Shown piece by piece: positions 1 through 5,072 of a stretch of DNA of 5,117 nt. Under the pieces are notes generated by a model that saw only the letters and a program-made list of their open reading frames with translations, ran no database searches and was not told the origin of the DNA. The DNA is from Clostridiales bacterium. GTDB taxonomy: Bacteria; Bacillota; Clostridia; UBA8921. Numbering within the stretch: the stretch's first letter is position 1; each line of letters opens with the position of its first letter. The translations under genes were made by a program, and so were the position numbers. Location: contig DOHE01000219.1 of the NCBI GenBank assembly GCA_003535395.1, positions 1 to 5,117 on the forward strand, given 5' to 3'.

Positions 1-129
1 GCGCGGGCGTGCGCGAACCGTTCCGAGTGGTGGGATAGCGGCGGCCACCAACACCGTCACACGCCAATTATCACACCGATGCGCATTCCGCCCACGCTGG
101 GGCCGGATCCCAGGCATCGCCGTCACAAC
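1..129. other. Unidentified GC-rich sequence beyond the broken IS end
   Basis: On the minus strand this continues past the premature stop of the IS3 orfB. I can match it neither to the rest of an IS3-type transposase in any frame nor to the IS right inverted repeat. Frames on the minus strand are interrupted by stops within short distances, and the plus-strand open frame across it shows no recognisable protein features. It may be a second mobile element end, decayed IS sequence, or an assembly artefact at a contig edge. No function is assigned. Confidence 0.4.
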
Positions 130-258
130 TCACTTTTCGGCCACACTACCAGGCCGCTTGCGCCAGGCATAGTAGCCACTGACCGACACCTCCAGCACCC
201 GACACATCACACTGACTCTGCATTCAGTCCGGTGCTGTTCGATGAACCGAAACTTCAG
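130..258 (-). pseudogene. IS3-family transposase orfB, N-terminal fragment
   Basis: This is the beginning of the catalytic subunit of an IS3-type transposase. The frame includes [20 protein letters not shown] followed by [10 protein letters not shown], the typical orfB opening in which a small helical region precedes the integrase core. It lies in the -1 frame relative to orfA and overlaps the orfA stop codon. It can be entered by frameshifting at the A7G run, because no stop codon lies between that run and this frame. A TGA at 130-132 ends it after about 42 codons, whereas orfB is normally near 270-290 residues, so the whole rve/DDE domain is absent. Sequence past the stop does not resume the family in another frame, which favours a deletion or join over a point mutation. 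No ATG is evident; a CTG at 256-258 marks where the recognisable part begins. Confidence 0.65.
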
Positions 259-554
259 CGGCGTCGCTCCTGCGAGAAGATGCCCAGCGCTTTTTTTAGG
301 ATGTCTCGTTCTTCCCGTAAGAGATCGTTCTCGCGCCGCAGCCGCCGCATCTCCTCATCGTCCGGCTTGAGACTGCCATGGCCCGGAAAGGCATGTTCTC
401 CGTCACTCGCCAATTCGCGCCGCCAGCGATACAGGAGACCACGCGGCAAACCCAGATCGCGTTCGATCTCGCTGACCGGACGATCAGCGGCCGTCGCCAG
501 CGCAACAGCTTCCTGCTTGAACTGCTTGGTGAATGTCCGCCGTTTGCTTGTCAT
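255..554 (-). CDS. IS3-family transposase orfA (helix-turn-helix protein)
   Basis: OrfA is the DNA-binding subunit of IS3-type transposases. It binds the terminal repeats and can be joined to OrfB by ribosomal frameshifting to form the active OrfAB enzyme. The 99-residue length is usual for the family. Residues about 5-48 form the HTH_Tnp_1-type domain ([16 protein letters not shown], then [20 protein letters not shown]). Residues about 66-90 form a charged coiled coil with leucines at 72, 79 and 86 in exact heptads, the zipper used for multimerisation. The ATG follows a GGGAGGG ribosome-binding site with close spacing. The A7G run falls at residues 86-89. The gene is intact, but its partner orfB is broken, so it is probably non-autonomous. 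Family identity is confident; subgroup is not decided. Confidence 0.9.
   Translation of the reverse strand: MTSKRRTFTKQFKQEAVALATAADRPVSEIERDLGLPRGLLYRWRRELASDGEHAFPGHGSLKPDDEEMRRLRRENDLLREERDILKKALGIFSQERRR
290..297 (-). promoter_or_regulatory. A7G slippery sequence for -1 frameshifting
   Basis: The minus strand reads CTA AAA AAA GCG in the orfA frame, a run of seven A followed by G. This is the standard IS3-family -1 slip site (A6G type). After a slip the reading continues without a stop into KFRFIEQH, the orfB start. Position near the end of the orfA zipper is where the family places it. Confidence 0.65.
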
Positions 555-571
555 CCTTCCCTCCCGCTTTC

Positions 572-600
572 ATTGTAGTGGCTTTTCTACCACTCCACAA
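572..600 (-). promoter_or_regulatory. Transposase promoter inside the IS left end
   Basis: On the minus strand TTGTGG (595-600) and TACAAT (572-577) are separated by exactly 17 bp. The -10 matches the sigma-70 consensus at five of six positions, the -35 at three (TTG). The inferred start of transcription is near 565, right at the orfA ribosome-binding site, leaving a very short leader. The -35 lies next to the terminal repeat, so transposase bound at the IS end could repress it. The spacer contains a small inverted repeat (AGTGG/CCACT, 577-581 and 590-594). Confidence 0.5.
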
Positions 601-616
601 AACGGGGGCAAGGTCA
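598..616 (-). repeat. Left terminal inverted repeat of the IS3-family element
   Basis: The minus strand begins TGACCTTGCCCCCGTTTTG at 616. A TGA tip followed by a C-rich stretch and T-run is typical of IS3-family ends. It lies about 60 bp upstream of orfA, the usual distance. The extent is approximate because no matching right repeat is present to define it. Confidence 0.55.
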
Positions 617-655
617 CCTTGCTATTGGTCGGTGTCGCCTGCGCGGGAACGGTGC

Positions 656-2065
656 TCAGGCGAGCCATTCGGTGTGGAACGTGCCTTCCTTGTCCAACCG
701 CCGGTACGTATGCGCTCCGAAATAGTCGCGCTGTGCCTGCAGCAGGTTCGCCGGCAGCCTGGCGCTGCGGTACCCGTCAAAGTAGCTCAGCGCCGCGGCA
801 AAGGCGGGGATCGGGATCCCATTCATGACAGCGGTGGCCGTTACACGGCGCCAACCAGCCTGCGCTTTGTCGATGCAGTCCTTGAAGAAAGGATCCAGCA
901 GCAGGTTGTCGATATCCGGATCCTTGTCAAAAGCTTCCTTGATATTGGAAAGGAACGTAGACCGGATAATAAACCCGCCCCTCCACATCAGAGCGATCTC
1001 CCCGTATTTCAGGCTCCATTCGTAGGTCTGGGCTGCCGCCTTCAGGAGGGTATAACCCTGGGCATAAGACACGATTTTGGATGCGAAAAGCGCGTTTTTG
1101 ATGTCCTCGATGAATACCTTCCGATCTCCTAAAAACTTGGGAACCGGACCGGACAGGATTTTGGATGCTGCCACCCGTTCGTCCTTCATGGCTGACAGAC
1201 ACCGGGCGTATACCGCCTCGCTGATGAGAGTCAGGGGCACGCCTTCGTCCAGGGAAGCCACAGAGGTCCATTTCCCGGTCCCCTTCTGGCCTGCGGTATC
1301 CAGGATCCGGTCCAGTGTGACGGTACCATCCTCTTCCCGGAATCCCAGGATGTCCCGGGTAATTTCAATAAGATAGCTGTCCAGCACGCCCTCGTTCCAT
1401 TCCTTGAACACTTCGTGCATTTCATCCGCTGTCATGCCCAAAAATTCCCGCATCAGGAAGTAGGCCTCGCAGATGAGCTGCATATCTCCATATTCGATGC
1501 CGTTGTGGACCATTTTCACAAAATGGCCGGCCCCGTTGCTGCCCACCCAGTCGCAGCAGGGAGCTCCGCCTTCCACCTTGGCCGCGATCGCCTGAAAAAC
1601 AGGCTTAACAAACGGCCATGCTGCCGGCGATCCCCCCGGCATGATGCTGGGTCCCAGCAGGGCACCTTCTTCTCCTCCGGAAACTCCGGTGCCGATATAC
1701 AAAAGCCCCTTGCTTTCCACATAGGCTGTACGCCGGATCGTATCAGGGAAGTGGGAATTCCCGCCGTCGATGAGGATATCCCCCTGTTCCAGGAAGGGAA
1801 TGAGAAGGTCAATAAAATCATCCACTGCCTGGCCGGCTTTCACCATCAGCATTACTTTCCGGGGCTTTTCCAGGCTGTCCGCCAGTTCCTGCAGCGACAT
1901 TGCGCCGATGATCTTCTTTCCCTTCGCTCTTCCGTTGACAAAATCCGTCACCTTGCTGGTGGTCCGGTTATAGACCGCTACGGTAAATCCCTTGCTTTCC
2001 ATATTGATTACGAGGTTTTCCCCCATGACTGCCAGGCCGATCAGCCCAATATCCGCTTTTTTCAT
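656..2065 (-). CDS. gnd: 6-phosphogluconate dehydrogenase, decarboxylating
   Basis: This cytoplasmic enzyme oxidises and decarboxylates 6-phosphogluconate to ribulose-5-phosphate with reduction of NAD(P)+ in the pentose phosphate pathway. From the ATG the protein has 469 residues, the usual length. The dinucleotide-binding loop is GLIGLAVMGENL (residues 7-18), followed by NRT at 33-35, DGGNSHFPD at 100-108 and the GTGVSGGEEGA substrate loop at 125-135. The catalytic block GHFVKMVHNGIEYGD (residues 180-194) carries the expected Lys, His, Asn and Glu. The family signature ILDTAGQKGTGKW is at 254-266, and the C-terminal RDYFGAHTY supplies the Arg and His that reach the partner subunit's active site. 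An in-frame GTG sits three codons upstream, but the ATG at 2065 has better spacing and aligns with B. subtilis-type Gnd starts. It follows the kinase gene by 51 bp on the same strand, so is probably its operon partner. The dimer-type length excludes the short GndA-like form. Confidence 0.96.
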   Translation of the reverse strand: MKKADIGLIGLAVMGENLVINMESKGFTVAVYNRTTSKVTDFVNGRAKGKKIIGAMSLQELADSLEKPRKVMLMVKAGQAVDDFIDLLIPFLEQGDILIDGGNSHFPDTIRRTAYVESKGLLYIGTGVSGGEEGALLGPSIMPGGSPAAWPFVKPVFQAIAAKVEGGAPCCDWVGSNGAGHFVKMVHNGIEYGDMQLICEAYFLMREFLGMTADEMHEVFKEWNEGVLDSYLIEITRDILGFREEDGTVTLDRILDTAGQKGTGKWTSVASLDEGVPLTLISEAVYARCLSAMKDERVAASKILSGPVPKFLGDRKVFIEDIKNALFASKIVSYAQGYTLLKAAAQTYEWSLKYGEIALMWRGGFIIRSTFLSNIKEAFDKDPDIDNLLLDPFFKDCIDKAQAGWRRVTATAVMNGIPIPAFAAALSYFDGYRSARLPANLLQAQRDYFGAHTYRRLDKEGTFHTEWLA

Positions 2066-2071
2066 AACAAA

Positions 2072-2077
2072 CACCCC
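2072..2077 (-). promoter_or_regulatory. gnd ribosome-binding site that decides the start
   Basis: GGGGTG lies six bases upstream of the ATG at 2065. Its last three bases are the alternative in-frame GTG codon at 2074. Using the GTG would leave only GG and A/T-rich sequence before it, so the ATG start is preferred. Confidence 0.5.
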
Positions 2078-2116
2078 ATATTTTCAAATAAATAACCTTG
2101 CCGGCAAACAAATCGC

Positions 2117-3190
2117 TTATCGCTTCACCCGCGCATTGCCTTCCCAAATGCTCCAGACCATCTCTTCATCTGCAGGCTGGGCGTAGTCTGTCAGAAATGT
2201 GGTGGCAAGAGCCCCGCTCGCCCAACCGAACTGGCACCATTTCTCCGGTTCCCAGCCCCTGAGGATGGCATACAGCATACCGCCCACAAAGCCGTCTCCG
2301 CCGCCGATGCGGTCCAGCACATTGATTTCCCGGGGTTCGATCACATGCCAGTGATTCCCCTCAAGCATGATCGCTCCCCACAAATGCTGGTTGGTATTGA
2401 CCACCTGACGCAGTGTGGTGGCAAAAACCGATGCATTGGGGAATGCTGCCTTGACCCGGCTGATCATGCCCTTGAAGCTCTCGATTTTGTCCCCCAGATT
2501 TTTGCCTCCGGATTCCGGTCCCTGGATGCCCAGACAGAGTTGAAAGTCTTCTTCATTTCCCACAAGAATGTCAGAGACCCCTGCGATTTCCGTAAATATG
2601 GCACGCAGCTCCTTCTCCCGGTTTTTCCAGAAGGAATCCCGATAGTTAAGGTCAAAGGAAATACAGGTGCCGGATCTCTTTGCTGCTCTGGCCAGTTCCA
2701 GGCAAAAAATGCCTGTTTCCGGCGAAAGTGCCGCGATGAGACCGGAAAGATGCAGGATCTGCACACCTTCTCTGCCAAATATCTTGTCCAGATCAAAATC
2801 CTTTACATTAAGCGTGCGTCCCACTTCCCCCGCCCGGTCGTTCTGCACCCGAGGGCCCCTGGATCCGTATCCGCTGTCGGCAATGTTGAACTGGTGGCGG
2901 TATCCCCACGGCCCGCCCTGAGGAACTTCTTTGCCTTCATACTGCATATGGCGGCCGGCCAGGTTGTTTTTGATCATCTGTGCGATGGGACTGTCTTTCA
3001 CAAAAGTCGTCAATACCTTCACAGGCAGACCCAGATAAGAGGAAATGCTTGCCACATTTGTTTCTGCACTGGTCACCTGCATGGTAAAGGTGTCGCTGCT
3101 GTGCACCGGCTGTCCATTCGCCGGGGTGATGCGTACCCCCATACTGGTGGGAACGACAATAGAATATGTGTACTCTTTTTTCAGGTTCAT
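2117..3190 (-). CDS. PfkB/ribokinase-family carbohydrate kinase (KdgK-like)
   Basis: This is an ATP-dependent sugar kinase of the ribokinase/PfkB fold, cytoplasmic, 357 residues from the chosen start. The decisive motif is DRIGGGDGFVGG (residues 293-304), a variant of the DTxGAGD signature in which Asp299 is the catalytic base and the glycines form the anion hole. FDLNYR (179-184) and GNEEDF (211-216, NxxE-type) match 2-keto-3-deoxygluconate-kinase-like members. A long segment with GPWGYRHQFNIADSG and SRGPRVQNDRA (residues 93-120) is characteristic of a clostridial subgroup. The ATG at 3190 has GGAG eleven bases upstream and matches the usual N-terminus of these proteins. A TTG at 3238 would add 16 non-conserved residues. 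Substrate is unresolved: 2-keto-3-deoxygluconate is suggested by family resemblance, gluconate or another sugar acid by the gnd neighbour. Three phased palindromes lie just upstream and probably control it. Confidence 0.88.
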   Translation of the reverse strand: MNLKKEYTYSIVVPTSMGVRITPANGQPVHSSDTFTMQVTSAETNVASISSYLGLPVKVLTTFVKDSPIAQMIKNNLAGRHMQYEGKEVPQGGPWGYRHQFNIADSGYGSRGPRVQNDRAGEVGRTLNVKDFDLDKIFGREGVQILHLSGLIAALSPETGIFCLELARAAKRSGTCISFDLNYRDSFWKNREKELRAIFTEIAGVSDILVGNEEDFQLCLGIQGPESGGKNLGDKIESFKGMISRVKAAFPNASVFATTLRQVVNTNQHLWGAIMLEGNHWHVIEPREINVLDRIGGGDGFVGGMLYAILRGWEPEKWCQFGWASGALATTFLTDYAQPADEEMVWSIWEGNARVKR

Positions 3191-3297
3191 CTGCTCATCC
3201 GCTCCTTCATCCTGAGTTTCGATAAAATTATAAAGCAAATATTTGCCGTATTCCTTGCAAATCTTGCTTGAATTCCCGCAAATTTTGCCATTGTCAT
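3187..3297 (-). CDS. Possible 36-residue leader ORF overlapping the kinase start
   Basis: An ATG at 3297, with AGGA eight bases upstream, opens a 36-codon frame starting MTMAKFAGIQARFARNT. It ends with TGA overlapping the kinase ATG as ATGA, the arrangement typical of translational coupling. The peptide has a heptad-length repetition (AKFAGIQ, ARFARNT) because the DNA beneath it repeats every 21 bp. I recognise no family, and it has no obvious signal peptide. If the TATAAT at 3227-3232 is the true kinase promoter, this frame would not be transcribed as a unit and is only chance. The two readings largely exclude one another. Confidence 0.2.
   Translation of the reverse strand: MTMAKFAGIQARFARNTANICFIILSKLRMKERMSR
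3227..3232 (-). promoter_or_regulatory. Candidate -10 element for the kinase-gnd operon
   Basis: The minus strand carries a perfect TATAAT, about 37 bp upstream of the kinase ATG. No good -35 is found at 16-18 bp spacing (the hexamers there read GGAATA, AGGAAT, AAGGAA), so an activator may be needed or the promoter may be weak. Transcription would start near 3220. The three 21-bp repeats would then centre near -20, -42 and -63. Confidence 0.4.
3235..3288. repeat. Three 21-bp-phased GCAAA-TTTGC palindromes, probable operator array
   Basis: Reading the minus strand, GCAAAATTTGC begins at 3288, GCAAGATTTGC at 3267 and GCAAATATTTGC at 3246, each exactly 21 bp from the next. The last is a perfect 12-bp palindrome, the first a perfect palindrome around a single centre base, and the middle has one mismatch. 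The bases between the first two copies are also related (GGAATT and GGAATA). A 21-bp period is two turns of B-DNA, so all sites face the same side, as expected for cooperative binding of a dimeric regulator. The array sits between the divergent kinase and SIS genes and abuts the kinase -10. I cannot name the regulator from the motif. Confidence 0.55.
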
Positions 3298-3328
3298 GAA
3301 CTCTGTCCTACTCCCGTATAAATGAACC

Positions 3329-3334
3329 GGAGGT
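3329..3334 (+). promoter_or_regulatory. Ribosome-binding site of the SIS gene
   Basis: GGAGGT lies six bases before the ATG at 3341, a near-ideal Firmicutes Shine-Dalgarno. It confirms this start over the out-of-frame ATG at 3336. I see no convincing promoter between the repeat array and this site: TATAAA at 3317-3322 is too close, and the nearest TTGTCA (3291-3296) is 20 bp from it. Confidence 0.7.
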
Positions 3335-3340
3335 GATGGT

Positions 3341-3991
3341 ATGAAACAGCGCGGGGCGGAGATCTTCGGACAGCTGATGGAGCATTATCCCGAATTGGGA
3401 GGGTGCGGAAAAGGCATTATCCAAGCTTTTAATATCCTGGTGGAATGTTATGCCAGCGGCGGAAAGCTGTTGATATGCGGCAACGGCGGCAGTGCAGCGG
3501 ATTCAGAGCATATGGCGGGGGAATGCATGAAGGGATTTCTTTTAAAAAGACCGGTTCCTGAGGAAGATGCAGCCCGGCTCCGATCTCTCTATCCGGAAGA
3601 GGGCGGCAGACTGGCGGAAAATCTTCAGGGGGCCTTGCCGGCGATCTCCCTGGTGGGCCAGACTGCGTTCAGTACAGCTTTTACAAATGACGTATGCGCG
3701 GATATGGTTTTTGCTCAGCAAGTGTACGGTTATGGGCGACCGGGGGATGTACTGGCCGCTTTCACCACCTCCGGCAATTCGGCGAATGTGCTCCATGCGG
3801 TCCGGACAGCCCGGTTCAGGGGTATGCGTGTCATCGCTTTTACCGGCGTGGATGGCGGCAGATCAAGCCCGCTGTGTAATGCTGTTATTAAGATACCCGT
3901 CCGGGAGACTTACCGGGTGCAGGAGTACCATCTTCCGGTCTACCACGCGCTTTGCGCCATGCTGGAAGAGGAATTTTTTGGAAATGAGTAA
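3341..3991 (+). CDS. SIS-domain phosphosugar isomerase, GmhA-like (sedoheptulose-7-phosphate isomerase)
   Basis: The family converts sedoheptulose-7-phosphate into D-glycero-D-manno-heptose-7-phosphate, the first step to nucleotide-activated heptose for surface glycans. The protein has 216 residues and no membrane segment. An N-terminal helix precedes LLICGNGGSAADSEHMAGE (residues 43-61), the phosphate-binding loop of GmhA with the expected downstream Glu61. The second SIS loop is TTSGNS (142-147), and the C-terminal QEYH (194-197) provides the conserved Gln and His seen in GmhA. Residues about 68-98 form an extra charged segment between the two core elements, making it longer than the roughly 190-residue E. 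coli enzyme; I believe related clostridial proteins share it. The overlapping ATG of a broken downstream gene suggests it was once the first gene of an operon. Substrate is inferred from the family; other phosphosugars are possible. Confidence 0.85.
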   Translation: MKQRGAEIFGQLMEHYPELGGCGKGIIQAFNILVECYASGGKLLICGNGGSAADSEHMAGECMKGFLLKRPVPEEDAARLRSLYPEEGGRLAENLQGALPAISLVGQTAFSTAFTNDVCADMVFAQQVYGYGRPGDVLAAFTTSGNSANVLHAVRTARFRGMRVIAFTGVDGGRSSPLCNAVIKIPVRETYRVQEYHLPVYHALCAMLEEEFFGNE

Positions 3992-4064
3992 TCTGTTGAA
4001 TCTGCCCAGGCTGCTTGAACGTTTCGATCCATTTCCGATTCATTCAAGCCCAATCCCCTCATGA
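3984..4064 (+). pseudogene. Truncated 5' end of a gene once coupled to the SIS gene (possibly a PfkB/RfaE-type kinase)
   Basis: The SIS stop is overlapped as ATGAGTAA by an ATG that opens a 26-codon frame: MSNLLNLPRLLERFDPFPI, then a few Ser/Pro-rich residues. Such an overlap is the standard arrangement of coupled genes. The opening, with LLxLxxLLERF, resembles the N-termini of RfaE/HldE-type heptose kinases, in which a short amphipathic helix precedes the first strand (VLVVGDxxLD). Here that strand is missing, and the frame runs into the last 25 bases of argC on the opposite strand. The resemblance ends near 4040, exactly where argC ends, as if a rearrangement joined the two. The family call is a guess from under 20 residues. 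The frame may also be a chance one. Confidence 0.3.
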
Positions 4065-4993
4065 AGTCCCAGCATGATATTCATATTCTGTACTGCCGCC
4101 CCGGATGCGCCCTTGCCCAGGTTGTCCAGCCGGGTGATGACCGACATCTGCGCATTATTGCCAAACACAAATATTTCCGCCCGGTTCGTGCCGTTTAAGG
4201 CCATTGGATTAAAATACGGATCTCCCTGGCATGATTTTACGTCCAGAGGCATGACCTGCACAAACGGCTGGCCCGTATAATGCTCCTCCAGAACCTCCCG
4301 CAGCACCTCCGGCTTCACACCCTCCAGCTGCCGTGCGTGAAAAGGGATGAAGGTGGCAAGGCCCTGGCTGAAGTCACCGATCACCGGCTGAAACAGGGGC
4401 GCAAAGGAAAGTCCCATCCGAACCTGCATCTCCGGCAGGTGCTTGTGGCTGAGCCCCAGCGAATAGTACCGGCTGCTCTCAAACCCCGCCCCCTTCGCAT
4501 CCCGTTCCGGGTCCTGATACTGCTCGATGAGCTGCCGCCCTCCACCGCTGTAGCCGGTCACGCTCACGCAGGTGACCGGGAAATCCGCGGGCACGATCCC
4601 CCGCGCAAGCAAAGGCCATATGGATAATGCAAACCCTGTGGCATGGCATCCCGGCACCGACACCCGCTTTGCCCCCGCCACCTGTTCCCGGTGAGCCGGA
4701 CTCAATTCCGGCAGCCCATAGGCCCAGGCCGGGTCTGTCCGGTGCGCGGTGCTGGCATCGATGATCCGCACCCGGTCGTTGTCCACCAGGGAAACCGATT
4801 CCCTCGCCGCCTCATCCGGCAGGCAAAGGAACACCACATCCACGGAATTGATGATCTCCCGTTTTGCGGCCACATTTTTTCTCTTGCTCTCATCAATATT
4901 GACAAGCTGTACATGGGGATGCCCTGCCAGCCGTTCATGGATCTTAAGTCCGGTCGTCCCTGCCTGTCCGTCCACAAAAACCTGGTATTTCAT
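4040..4993 (-). CDS. argC: N-acetyl-gamma-glutamyl-phosphate reductase, type 2
   Basis: ArgC reduces N-acetyl-glutamyl-5-phosphate to N-acetylglutamate semialdehyde with NADPH, the third step of arginine synthesis, in the cytoplasm. At 317 residues it fits the shorter type 2 family (about 310) rather than type 1 (about 340-350). The nucleotide-binding loop GQAGTTG is at residues 9-15, VVFLCLPDEAA at 53-63 and IDASTAHRT at 78-86. The catalytic cysteine is Cys116 in VPGCHATGF, followed by SVTGYSGGGRQ (144-154). A histidine of LSHKHLPEM (181-189) serves as the likely general base. DNLGKGASGAAVQNMNIM (290-307) closes the family pattern. The ATG at 4993 has GGAAGGAA about ten bases upstream. No other arg gene is visible and the gene ends convergently against the SIS gene with no clear terminator, so it appears to be single in this window. 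Its promoter carries ARG-box-like sites. Confidence 0.95.
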   Translation of the reverse strand: MKYQVFVDGQAGTTGLKIHERLAGHPHVQLVNIDESKRKNVAAKREIINSVDVVFLCLPDEAARESVSLVDNDRVRIIDASTAHRTDPAWAYGLPELSPAHREQVAGAKRVSVPGCHATGFALSIWPLLARGIVPADFPVTCVSVTGYSGGGRQLIEQYQDPERDAKGAGFESSRYYSLGLSHKHLPEMQVRMGLSFAPLFQPVIGDFSQGLATFIPFHARQLEGVKPEVLREVLEEHYTGQPFVQVMPLDVKSCQGDPYFNPMALNGTNRAEIFVFGNNAQMSVITRLDNLGKGASGAAVQNMNIMLGLHEGIGLE

Positions 4994-5037
4994 ATTGCCC
5001 GACTTCCTTCCGGCGCCGGCGGTCCGGCGGTTGAGAT

Positions 5038-5051
5038 TGCATAATTATACA
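5038..5051 (-). promoter_or_regulatory. ARG box (ArgR/AhrC operator) over the argC -10
   Basis: The minus strand reads TGTATAATTATGCA, which matches the ARG-box core TGAATWWWWATTCA at 12 of 14 positions and has a perfectly palindromic ATAATTAT centre. It covers the argC -10, where arginine-bound ArgR/AhrC would block RNA polymerase. The site just upstream of argC is where established regulation places it. Confidence 0.6.
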
Positions 5052-5072
5052 CTATTATGTTTGACTATACAA
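5044..5072 (-). promoter_or_regulatory. argC promoter
   Basis: TATAAT (5044-5049) is a perfect -10, and TTGTAT (5067-5072) lies 17 bp upstream as a weak -35 (three of six). Transcription would start near 5037, giving a leader of about 44 bases with a GC-rich stretch before the argC ribosome-binding site. Confidence 0.55.

Larger units (their letters stand above)
130..616 (-). mobile_element. Partial IS3-family insertion sequence (left end to early orfB)
   Basis: The element reads right to left. It starts at 616 with TGACCTTGCCCCCGTTTTG, the TGA-plus-C-run tip usual in IS3-family ends. Next come a promoter, an intact orfA with helix-turn-helix and leucine zipper, an A7G slippery run, and the first part of orfB in the -1 frame. 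The orfB frame closes at 130, and neither the DDE catalytic core nor a right inverted repeat is visible, so the copy is incomplete and cannot encode a working transposase from this window alone. The target-site duplication cannot be tested because the other end is missing. The segment is visibly richer in GC than the sugar genes beside it and its proteins look proteobacterial, suggesting acquisition from a distant donor or a chimeric join. The outer limit near 130 is approximate. Confidence 0.75.

Noticed and set aside
617..655. Terminator after gnd
   Set aside because: The 39 bases between the gnd stop and the IS contain no strong hairpin followed by Ts.
79..828. Plus-strand open frame of 249 codons across the IS and the end of gnd
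   Set aside because: It is antisense to orfA and gnd, its composition is Arg/Ser/Pro-rich as expected for a shadow of GC-rich coding DNA, and it shows no family motif.
1415..2095. Long plus-strand open frame opposite gnd
   Set aside because: It is antisense to the conserved N-terminal half of Gnd with no recognisable domain; gnd motifs prove the minus strand is coding.
2098..2107. TTGCCGGCAA palindrome between the kinase and gnd
   Set aside because: A 10-bp palindrome without loop or T-run is not a terminator, and as a -35 for gnd (TTGCCG) it has no acceptable -10 at 17-18 bp.
3191..3238. Upstream TTG start for the kinase, adding 16 residues
   Set aside because: The extra residues are not part of the family N-terminus, and the TTG codon lies in the palindrome array next to the -10.
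2345..3271. 308-codon plus-strand open frame opposite the kinase
   Set aside because: The kinase on the minus strand has a full PfkB motif set; the opposite frame has none and runs through the regulatory repeats.
4013..4049. GCTTGAA/TTCAAGC inverted repeat between SIS and argC as a bidirectional terminator
   Set aside because: Only 7 bp stem, 23-base loop, low stability and no T-run on either side.
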